Position numbers and translations under genes: made by a program
Source of the DNA: Bacteroidales bacterium
Lineage (GTDB): Bacteria > Bacteroidota > Bacteroidia > Bacteroidales > P3
DNA: 5,417 nt
Assembly: GCA_017507285.1 (NCBI GenBank)
Contig: JAFWBF010000215.1
Coordinates: 1-5,417, forward strand
Direction of reading: 5' to 3'
Notes under the pieces: generated by a model
The model's input: only the letters and a program-made list of their open reading frames with translations
The model's database searches: none
What the model was told of the DNA's origin: nothing
Part shown: one piece after another, positions 1 through 5,417 of the stretch
Layout of the letters: every line of letters begins with the position of its first letter
Numbering within the stretch: the first letter of the stretch is position 1

Positions 1-266
1 GTAAGATACGACGAATTGCAGTGCAAAGCCTCGGCATTCAATGGTGGACGGTCGTAATAAAACCTTCCACTAAGTTCGGCAGCCAAATGCTGAGCATCGG
101 CAGCACTGCCTCCATTGCCACAAAAATGTATTTTTCCACCTTCGCGCAACGAACGTTCAATCAACAATGCCGAATCAGATATCCGTTGTAACAAGGATTC
201 ATCATGCAATATTTGCTGCTTTACTTTCGAGCTTTGCTCTATAGCCTTTTTTATTCTTGTATTCAT
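1..266 (-). CDS. gmhA: Phosphoheptose isomerase (sedoheptulose-7-phosphate isomerase), 5' part only
   Basis: The enzyme converts sedoheptulose 7-phosphate to D-glycero-D-manno-heptose 7-phosphate, the first step of nucleotide-activated heptose synthesis for LPS core or other surface glycans, in the cytoplasm. The first 88 residues are visible; the gene runs off the left edge. It starts MNTRIKKAIEQ with an N-terminal helical region, then the SIS-domain phosphate loop CGNGGSAADAQH (residues 49-60) and AAELSGRF (62-69), followed by RPPLNAEALH. His60 and Glu64 align by spacing with E. coli GmhA His61 and Glu65, which bind metal and take part in catalysis; Ser54 matches the phosphate-contacting Ser55. 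The ATG at 264-266 is chosen because it gives the family's usual distance to the loop and lies about 75 nt downstream of a good promoter. It is transcribed divergently from the glutamate dehydrogenase gene. Family assignment is firm; the rest of the domain, with the remaining ligands, is outside the window. Confidence 0.93.
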   Translation of the reverse strand, partial: MNTRIKKAIEQSSKVKQQILHDESLLQRISDSALLIERSLREGGKIHFCGNGGSAADAQHLAAELSGRFYYDRPPLNAEALHCNSSYL

Positions 267-331
267 CAATTATTATTATTTCTTTTCTGTTAGTAAACAC
301 GTTGTAAGCAAATCGTTATGATAAACAAACG

Positions 332-354
332 AACTGCAAAATCAACTGCAAAAT
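332..354. repeat. Direct repeat AACTGCAAAAT x2 at the gmhA promoter
   Basis: AACTGCAAAAT occurs at 332-342 and again at 344-354, a 12-nt period, close to one helical turn. The second copy overlaps the -7 element of the gmhA promoter, and the first lies over the expected transcription start and early leader. The placement would suit an operator, but in A-rich DNA a short repeat can arise by chance. No regulator is identified. Confidence 0.35.
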
Positions 355-380
355 TACAAATTCATTCCCATTTATGCAAA
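349..380 (-). promoter_or_regulatory. Bacteroidetes-type promoter for gmhA
   Basis: Read on the minus strand, TTTG (377-380) is followed after 20 nt by TAATTTTG (349-356), a full match to the Bacteroidetes primary-sigma consensus TTG, N19-21, TAnnTTTG. Transcription should start around 342, giving a leader of about 75 nt before the gmhA ATG. Match quality, spacing and position all agree. Confidence 0.75.
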
Positions 381-547
381 TGCGACGTTTTTATCGAAAA
401 AACAAGTCTCCTTCTCCCTCTACAAAGCCTCCTCAAACCGTCCAAATCAAGAGTTTTTTTGAGACAAAAAGAAAGAAAAGAATATGAATTTATTCAAACG
501 TGACTAACAGTAAGTTATGAAAAAAGTAAAGAAAAAGGTGAAAATAT

Positions 548-578
548 TTTTCTATATCAAATAAAAAGACTACTTTTG
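548..578 (+). promoter_or_regulatory. Probable promoter for the glutamate dehydrogenase gene
   Basis: TACTTTTG at 571-578 is a perfect TAnnTTTG -7 box, about 45 nt upstream of the ATG at 624. The -33 position holds only a T-run (547-551) rather than a clear TTG, so the upstream half is weak. The predicted leader of about 38 nt is A/T-rich and lacks a Shine-Dalgarno sequence, which is normal for the phylum. Confidence 0.6.
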
Positions 579-623
579 CCGTATAATTAAAAATGTAATG
601 TTTAATTTAAAACACTAAATATC

Positions 624-1967
<1,344 letters not shown>

Positions 1968-1989
1968 TAAGTATTCACTTGATATAGAT

Positions 1990-2020
1990 AATAAAAGCCG
2001 CTATATGCGGCTTTTATTTT
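1990..2020 (+). terminator. Intrinsic terminator-like hairpin after gdhA
   Basis: ATAAAAGCCGC (1991-2001), loop TATAT (2002-2006) and GCGGCTTTTAT (2007-2017) form a perfect 11-bp stem, extendable by one A-T pair (1990/2018), with further T residues to 2020. It begins 22 nt after the gdhA stop. Because the stem absorbs most of the T-tract, termination may be incomplete. It lies inside the longest open frame of the next gene, which argues that the next gene starts downstream of it. Confidence 0.82.
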
Positions 2021-2058
2021 ATAACCAAATATCACCACATCAAACAATAGATAAGTTT

Positions 2059-3414
2059 ATGTTTCGCAAAATAATAAACTCCTGCGTAAAAATGGTTCAA
2101 AAATACCTACCCGAACCATTCATATTTGCTATATTACTCACAGTTATAGCATTCGTTATAGCCATACCTATATGTAAACAAACCCCTATCGAAGCCATTG
2201 AACATTGGGGCAACGGTGTATGGTCGCTATTATCATTTGCTATGCAAATGGCGCTGGTACTGGTATGTGGCTCCACATTGGCCGAAGCACCGGCAGTAAA
2301 AAAAGGTATATCATTGTTGGCATCAATACCTAAAACTCCAACGGCAGCGATAGCTATAGTATCTGTAGTATCAGCTTTATCGTGCTGGATAAACTGGGGT
2401 TTCGGGCTAATAGTAGGAGCTATTTTTGCCAAAGAGATAGCTTGCAAACTTCGTGGTGTGGATTATCGCTTACTTATATCATCGGCATATAGTGGCTTTG
2501 TAGTATGGCACTCCGGACTTTCAGGCTCTATACCACTATCTATGGCCACAGATAGTCAAGCTCTTTGCAACGTTACACACGGTGCTCTCACTTCTCCCAT
2601 CCCCATTTCGGAAACAATATTCAGTTCCAACTCCATTATAATAACAATAGCAATAATAGTAGCACTTACAGTAATAAACACATTCATGCACCCAAAAGGT
2701 GAGAAAGTAGTAACAATAAACCCCGAGCTACTGAAAGATGAAGATCTACCCACTTCAACACCTACCAATGCCACAACACCGGCCGAACACATGGAAAACA
2801 GCAAAATACTAAGTTGGGTAATAGCTATTTTGGGACTCTGCTACCTGTTTATACACATATTCATCCGAGGCAACAGTCTAGAACTAAACACCGTAATAAT
2901 GCTGTTTTTGTTCCTCGGTATCATTCTACATAAAACTCCTATTGCCTACGTCAAAGCTTTTACAAAATCATCCACGAGTGCCGCCGGCATACTATTGCAG
3001 TTCCCATTTTATGCCGGAATAATGGGCATAATAATGGGTACCGGCCAATCGGGGATATGCTTGGGCAACCTTATAAGCAACGCCTGTATAGATATGTCTA
3101 CCCCACAAACCTTTCCCTTACTCACATTTCTATCGGCAGGTTTGATAAACATATTTATCCCATCGGGTGGCGGACAGTGGGCAATACAAGCCCCTATTAT
3201 GTTCCCCGCCGGAGCCAATCTTGGCGTTGACCCGGCTATAACAGGTATGGCTATTGCATGGGGCGACGCTTGGACCAACCTCATTCAACCATTTTGGGCT
3301 ATTCCGGCATTGGCAATAGCCAAACTAAACGCCAAAGATATTATGGGTTTCTGCCTGATAAACTTGATAACAACAGGCATCATCATCTGCTTGGGACTGC
3401 TATTTTGGGTATAA
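2059..3414 (+). CDS. atoE: AtoE-family short-chain fatty acid transporter
   Basis: A polytopic inner-membrane carrier of the AtoE short-chain fatty acid uptake family (E. coli AtoE is linked to acetoacetate and butyrate use); substrate and direction here are unknown. From the chosen ATG it has 451 residues, near the family's usual length. The N-terminus LPEPFIFAILLTVIAFVI (17-34) matches the family's first membrane segment. Conserved blocks are SCWINWGFGLIVGA (108-121), HSGLSGSIPL (151-160), FIPSGGGQWAIQAPI (366-380) and AWGDAWTNLIQPFWAIPAL (400-418). About 10-12 hydrophobic segments are visible, with a Thr/Pro-rich soluble loop at about 213-248. The frame is open back to 1933, but those starts overlap the end of gdhA or sit within the hairpin at 1990-2020; ATG 2059 restores the family N-terminus. 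It starts 91 nt after gdhA, and no clear TAnnTTTG promoter is seen in that gap, so read-through from gdhA is possible. Codon use is ATA-rich, unlike gdhA. Confidence 0.9.
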   Translation: MFRKIINSCVKMVQKYLPEPFIFAILLTVIAFVIAIPICKQTPIEAIEHWGNGVWSLLSFAMQMALVLVCGSTLAEAPAVKKGISLLASIPKTPTAAIAIVSVVSALSCWINWGFGLIVGAIFAKEIACKLRGVDYRLLISSAYSGFVVWHSGLSGSIPLSMATDSQALCNVTHGALTSPIPISETIFSSNSIIITIAIIVALTVINTFMHPKGEKVVTINPELLKDEDLPTSTPTNATTPAEHMENSKILSWVIAILGLCYLFIHIFIRGNSLELNTVIMLFLFLGIILHKTPIAYVKAFTKSSTSAAGILLQFPFYAGIMGIIMGTGQSGICLGNLISNACIDMSTPQTFPLLTFLSAGLINIFIPSGGGQWAIQAPIMFPAGANLGVDPAITGMAIAWGDAWTNLIQPFWAIPALAIAKLNAKDIMGFCLINLITTGIIICLGLLFWV

Positions 3415-3426
3415 ATATCATTTTTA

Positions 3427-3457
3427 TTGGTAAAACAAAATAAATGTAGTACCTTTG
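3427..3457 (+). promoter_or_regulatory. Bacteroidetes-type promoter for the DUF4837 gene
   Basis: TTG at 3427-3429, a 20-nt spacer and TACCTTTG at 3450-3457 match the Bacteroidetes consensus in full. It lies just after the transporter stop codon and about 70 nt before the lipoprotein ATG, predicting a start near 3464. The lipoprotein gene therefore appears to be its own transcription unit. Confidence 0.75.
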
Positions 3458-3527
3458 CAAAGAACTTTTATAGCAACCAATTGTTTGAATTTATTATTAA
3501 TCAAATCAATAGATAACAACACACATT

Positions 3528-4529
3528 ATGAGAAGCATAAAGATTATAACAACCATTATTGCAAGTATATTTATATTTGCATCATGCTCGATAAACGACA
3601 CAAAGGAATCGCAAAAGCCGGGTTCGTCGGGAATGACATTGGAAATACTTTTGGTAGCCAATGAAAATATCTACACCGGCGAAACTAAGGATTTTATCGA
3701 TTCGCTTTTCAAACAACCACAAGAAAACCTAAACCAACCCGAACCTATATTTAACGTGGTGAACATATCCAGCGCTCTGTTCAACAAATCAGATTTGTAC
3801 AAAAAGCATCGCAATGTGATAATAATCGACGTTAATTCCAAAAACGAAAACAAGGTGTTTTTCCGTCGCAACGAATGGTCGTATCCACAAGTTGTGTTCC
3901 ATTTCTCTATCAGTAAATTAAGCGAACTTCGCCCTCTGCTAACCAAACATTTCCAGCAAATAACCGACGAAATATACGACTACGAACGTATACGTATAAA
4001 AAACACAATGAAAAAACTTGAAAATACCGATATCACACGAGCATTGAAACAAAACTTCGGCTTTTGGATTACGGTATCAAACGAATTCCAACTATCGGTG
4101 CTGAAAGACAACTTTGCATGGGTTAGAAAGGAAGCCAAGGACTACAGCATTGGCATACTTATATACACCCAACCCTATCGCGACTCTATAGTATTTAGAG
4201 AGAACTACATACTGAACCAACTTGACACTACCATGAAATACAATATTCCCGGACCGCTTGATGGTACATACATGGCCATCGAACGACGTGTGGAACCAAC
4301 ATTCAAACAAATAAAACTCGACGACCGCTATTGTATCGAAACCCGTGGTCTGTGGCGATTGATAGGCGACTTTATGGGAGGTCCGTTTGTGAACTACACC
4401 TTCACTTCGCCCGACAACGAACAACTGATAATGCTTACAGGCTATGTATATTCGCCACGCAAACCTAAGCGCGACTTCCTAATGCAGGCCGAAAGCATTT
4501 GCCACTCGATAAAGTTCCTGAATAAATAA
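3528..4529 (+). CDS. DUF4837 family lipoprotein, function unknown
   Basis: A 333-residue predicted lipoprotein. Residues 1-20 form a lipoprotein signal peptide: basic MRSIK, a hydrophobic stretch and lipobox FASC with Cys20 as the lipidated residue. The residues after Cys20 (SINDTK) lack the acidic cluster that marks surface-exported Bacteroidetes lipoproteins, so an anchor facing the periplasm is more likely. The mature part has a basic, probably helical middle (about 140-175) and a C-terminal block, YCIETRGLWRLIGDFMGGPF (268-287), that I recognise as characteristic of the Bacteroidetes DUF4837 family, followed by a strand-rich end (LIMLTGYVYSP, 300-310). No catalytic motif is evident and I know of no established function. 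It has its own promoter and terminator and is probably monocistronic, so adjacency to the transporter is weak evidence of a shared role. Confidence 0.85.
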   Translation: MRSIKIITTIIASIFIFASCSINDTKESQKPGSSGMTLEILLVANENIYTGETKDFIDSLFKQPQENLNQPEPIFNVVNISSALFNKSDLYKKHRNVIIIDVNSKNENKVFFRRNEWSYPQVVFHFSISKLSELRPLLTKHFQQITDEIYDYERIRIKNTMKKLENTDITRALKQNFGFWITVSNEFQLSVLKDNFAWVRKEAKDYSIGILIYTQPYRDSIVFRENYILNQLDTTMKYNIPGPLDGTYMAIERRVEPTFKQIKLDDRYCIETRGLWRLIGDFMGGPFVNYTFTSPDNEQLIMLTGYVYSPRKPKRDFLMQAESICHSIKFLNK

Positions 4530-4547
4530 ATAATCGCCATAACTAGT

Positions 4548-4591
4548 AAAAAGAGATAACTTGACTGTGATGTCAAGTTATTTCTTTTTTT
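4548..4591 (+). terminator. Strong intrinsic terminator after the DUF4837 gene
   Basis: ATAACTTGAC (4556-4565), loop TGTGAT (4566-4571) and GTCAAGTTAT (4572-4581) pair perfectly. The stem extends through AAGAG/TTCTT (one G-T pair) and an A-run against the T-run, to about 18 bp. T residues continue to 4591. The A-run on the 5' side could also serve as a T-tract for minus-strand transcripts. Confidence 0.88.
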
Positions 4592-4609
4592 GTTTCGAAG
4601 AATAACATT

Positions 4610-4632
4610 CCCTTTCCCCTACTTCCCCACCC
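4610..4632 (-). other. Predicted G-quadruplex motif on the minus strand
   Basis: The plus strand has C-runs at 4610-4612, 4616-4619, 4625-4628 and 4630-4632. The minus strand therefore reads four runs of three or more G separated by 1, 5 and 3 nt, fitting the G3+N1-7 quadruplex rule. It is out of character in this A/T-rich intergenic DNA and directly abuts the modular repeat. That it folds in the cell is inference. Confidence 0.55.
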
Positions 4633-4634
4633 AT

Positions 4635-4735
4635 AACCCTGCGGTTTACGACCCAAAACTCCCATACTTACGACCCAAAAGTATGGGAGTTTTGACCCGT
4701 AAGTATGGCACTTACGGATGACAAACCGCAGGGTT
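4635..4735. repeat. Modular palindromic element of 22-nt units with two competing folds
   Basis: TTACGACCCAAAA occurs at 4646-4658 and 4668-4680. Continuing at 22-nt steps gives degenerate copies at 4690 (TTTTGACCCGTAA) and 4712 (TTACGGATGACAA), and a weak one at 4624. Each 13-nt part is followed by a 9-nt variable part: CCCTGCGGT, CTCCCATAC, GTATGGGAG, GTATGGCAC, ACCGCAGGG. The second and third are exact reverse complements, as are the first and fifth. Fold A has an outer 13-bp stem (4635-4647/4723-4735) enclosing a 16-bp hairpin (4654-4669/4679-4694) and an 8-bp hairpin (4697-4704/4710-4717). Fold B keeps the outer stem but pairs 4662-4672 with 4698-4708 (11 bp) and 4676-4680 with 4690-4694. 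I do not recognise the family; it could be a mobile palindrome, a protein-binding array or part of an RNA. Confidence 0.8.
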
Positions 4736-4829
4736 GCGAAACAGAACTATAGCATTCGAAAAATACATCTATCCCGAATAGCCAATTCTGCTATAAAATC
4801 TGTAAGATACATATTGCGGTGTTCAACCG

Positions 4830-4854
4830 GTAGAGACAATGTGCACATCGTCTC
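4830..4854 (+). repeat. REP-like element: GTAG plus imperfect palindrome
   Basis: GTAG (4830-4833) leads into a 22-nt palindrome (4833-4854) with arms GAGACAATGTG and CACATCGTCTC, in which 10 of 11 pairs match (only 4838/4849 fails). A GTAG-type tetranucleotide next to an imperfect palindrome is the known layout of REP sequences mobilised by REP-associated tyrosine transposases (RAYTs), and GTAGAGAC-type palindromes are familiar as dispersed repeats in Bacteroidetes. No transposase gene is in the window. Copy number elsewhere in the genome cannot be seen. Confidence 0.5.
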
Positions 4855-4915
4855 AAACCTAATTGTTTCTATAAAAAAATATTCCCCAAAAACGCCATTA
4901 TTCCAAAAATAGTTG

Positions 4916-4923
4916 TATTTTTG
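4916..4923 (+). promoter_or_regulatory. Possible -7 promoter box
   Basis: TATTTTTG matches TAnnTTTG, but no TTG sits about 20 nt upstream. A few chance matches of this short motif are expected in a window of this size, so it is weak. If used, transcription would start near 4930 and give a leader of about 415 nt, including the structured element at 5051-5229, for the ORF at 5347. Confidence 0.25.
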
Positions 4924-4938
4924 CAAACCATAACGCAA

Positions 4939-4961
4939 GGGATATCCAATACAAATATCCC
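4939..4961. other. Small hairpin
   Basis: GGGATAT (4939-4945), a 9-nt loop and ATATCCC (4955-4961) form a perfect 7-bp stem in otherwise unstructured AT-rich DNA. It lies just downstream of the -7-like box at 4916-4923 and would be near the 5' end of any transcript starting there. There is no T-tract, so it is not a typical terminator. Confidence 0.4.
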
Positions 4962-5050
4962 AATATTTAATTAATAAACAATATAATAACAATATAAAGA
5001 AACAGACAGACAACAGATAAATCCATATAAATAAAATAAAGCATTAACTA

Positions 5051-5229
5051 TTAGTCGCGTTCGAAAAAAGCCTGAGAAACTTGTTTTTGACTCTTTGAAT
5101 AATCTAGTTCATGGATTGCTTTGTAGAGTAATGAACCCATACAATACATTGTTAGTGTTCACACTTAGGTGTGGATGCTCAGGTTGTATGGACGGTTTAT
5201 TTTCTCAGGCAATCCGTGAACGCGAATGA
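5051..5229 (+). ncRNA. Candidate multi-branched structured RNA, about 175 nt
   Basis: Several nested perfect complementarities define one compact fold. P1 is TCGCGTTC (5055-5062) with GAACGCGA (5218-5225), extendable across one mismatch. P2 is GCCTGAGAAA (5070-5079) with TTTCTCAGGC (5201-5210), separated from P1 by a symmetric 7-by-7 internal loop. A long single-stranded 5' segment (5080-5106) leads to P3, GTTCA/TGAAC (5107-5111/5132-5136), capped by a second short stem. P4 is CCATACAA (5137-5144) with TTGTATGG (5184-5191). P5 is an 11-bp stem (5154-5164/5169-5179, two G-T pairs plus T5159/G5174) with loop TTAG. A long closing stem, a large bubble with a side hairpin and a terminal stem recall 6S RNA, but I do not recognise its sequence. 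A leader element for the ORF at 5347 and a retron-type RNA are alternatives. Strand is inferred from the downstream T-rich tract and the plus-strand ORF. Confidence 0.5.
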
Positions 5230-5346
5230 ACTCCACACCTTTTCTTTTACTTTTTTCTGAAACCATTGAATGCCCACTGCTTTTTTGTTCGAATGCGTAT
5301 GTGCTTGTGCTATTTACGAATATTAATTTTTAAAACTTAAATAACA

Positions 5347-5417
5347 ATGATCACAAACGTAAAAAAGCAAGCCGTAGCTTGCACAAAAACAGCAACCCTA
5401 AGAGGGAAATTAACCGA
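5347..5417 (+). CDS. Unrecognised ORF, first 23 codons only
   Basis: An ATG at 5347 preceded by A-rich sequence (AAAACTTAAATAACA), typical of Bacteroidetes start regions, opens a frame that runs off the right edge without a stop. The visible peptide begins MITNVKKQAVAC and ends TATLRGKLT; it is basic, with no signal peptide or motif I can name. A perfect 6-bp hairpin, GCAAGC-CGTA-GCTTGC (5367-5382), lies within codons 7-12. The gene follows the structured RNA candidate by about 117 bp, so it might be controlled by it or encode its partner. 71 open bases are weak evidence for a gene, and function cannot be inferred. Confidence 0.5.
   Translation, partial: MITNVKKQAVACTKTATLRGKLT

Larger units (their letters stand above)
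267..623. other. Divergent intergenic region between gmhA and gdhA
   Basis: This 357-bp stretch separates two divergently transcribed genes. It holds a minus-strand promoter (349-380), an overlapping 12-nt-period direct repeat (332-354) and a plus-strand promoter-like site (about 548-578). Between them, roughly 385-540, is A/T-rich sequence with purine runs (for example 461-482) in which I see no further hairpin, RNA gene or credible ORF. The short open frames here (115-321, 318-503) have low-complexity translations; the first is antisense to gmhA and the second crosses the gmhA promoter, so I treat both as chance. Confidence 0.7.
4530..5346. other. 817-bp non-coding region rich in structure
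   Basis: No convincing protein gene is seen between the DUF4837 stop and the ORF at 5347. Short frames here (4718-4912 plus, 4747-5013 minus) cross the modular repeat or the REP-like palindrome and have unrecognisable translations. The contents are a terminator, a quadruplex-prone tract, a modular palindromic element, a REP-like palindrome, a -7-like box, a hairpin, AT-rich spacer at about 4962-5045 without visible structure, a structured RNA candidate and a pyrimidine-rich tract (about 5230-5290). The part at 4736-4829 shows no feature I can support. Confidence 0.75.

Noticed and set aside
115..503. Two short plus-strand ORFs (115-321 and 318-503)
   Set aside because: The first is antisense to gmhA over most of its length, and the second covers the gmhA promoter. 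Both translations are low-complexity, with no upstream promoter on that strand.
4635..4735. CRISPR array
   Set aside because: Units are only 22 nt, with a 13-nt shared part and 9-nt variable parts that are mutual reverse complements; spacers are far too short and no cas gene is visible.
4854..4861. Minus-strand -7 box TAGGTTTG
   Set aside because: No TTG at a proper distance (the nearest TTTG is 25 nt upstream) and no gene downstream on that strand.
4718..5013. ORFs at 4718-4912 (+) and 4747-5013 (-) as small genes or gene remnants
   Set aside because: They overlap each other on opposite strands. The plus one starts in the modular repeat and both cross the REP-like palindrome; neither translation resembles a family I know.
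5051..5229. tmRNA, SRP RNA or RNase P RNA
   Set aside because: It has no tRNA-like acceptor or CCA end, no SRP GGAAGCAGCC-type apical motif and no RNase P conserved cores.
5262..5275. CCATTGAATGCC shared between 5264-5275 and gmhA (minus strand, about 37-48)
   Set aside because: A 12-nt match is expected about once by chance between both strands of a window of this size, and the gmhA copy encodes a conserved protein stretch.
4740..5346. Group II intron 5' part, with the ORF at 5347 as its reverse transcriptase
   Set aside because: No GTGYG-type intron start followed by recognisable domain I structure was found, and the middle (about 4962-5045) is unstructured AT-rich DNA. The 23 visible codons are not enough to support an RT.

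Overview
This window looks like chromosomal DNA from a low-GC member of the Bacteroidota, probably Bacteroidales. The evidence is promoters of the Bacteroidetes type (-33 TTG, about 20 nt, -7 TAnnTTTG), A-rich start regions without Shine-Dalgarno sequences, a DUF4837 lipoprotein (a family I know only from this phylum), and gene products that resemble Bacteroidales proteins. Species cannot be assigned from this stretch.

Layout. Positions 1-266 hold the 5' part of a minus-strand gmhA (sedoheptulose-7-phosphate isomerase), with a good promoter at 349-380. A 357-bp divergent intergenic region follows. Then three plus-strand genes run in the same direction: a hexameric glutamate dehydrogenase (624-1967), an AtoE-family short-chain fatty acid transporter (2059-3414) and a DUF4837 lipoprotein (3528-4529). 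A clear hairpin lies between the dehydrogenase and the transporter. The lipoprotein has its own promoter and a strong terminator at 4548-4591. A dehydrogenase that oxidises glutamate next to a carrier for short-chain acids suggests amino-acid fermentation with acid exchange, but this is inference from adjacency.

The unusual part is the 817-bp non-coding stretch 4530-5346. From left to right it holds the terminator; a four-tract C-rich run, which is a G-quadruplex motif on the minus strand (4610-4632); a compact element built of 22-nt modules whose 9-nt variable parts are reverse complements of each other, giving two competing cruciform or hairpin folds (4635-4735); a REP-like GTAG-plus-palindrome (4830-4854); a lone -7 box and a small hairpin; an AT-rich spacer; and a multi-branched, about 175-nt structured element (5051-5229), probably an RNA. 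The structured element is followed by a 3' pyrimidine tract that contains a segment able to re-pair with one of its stems. About 117 bp further on, an unrecognised ORF starts at 5347 and leaves the window after 23 codons.

The structured element upstream of an ORF is the best candidate for an undescribed system: a 6S-like RNA, a regulatory leader, or an RNA partner of the downstream protein. The window ends too early to decide. All structures were found by reading complementarity by eye; no folding or database search was run.
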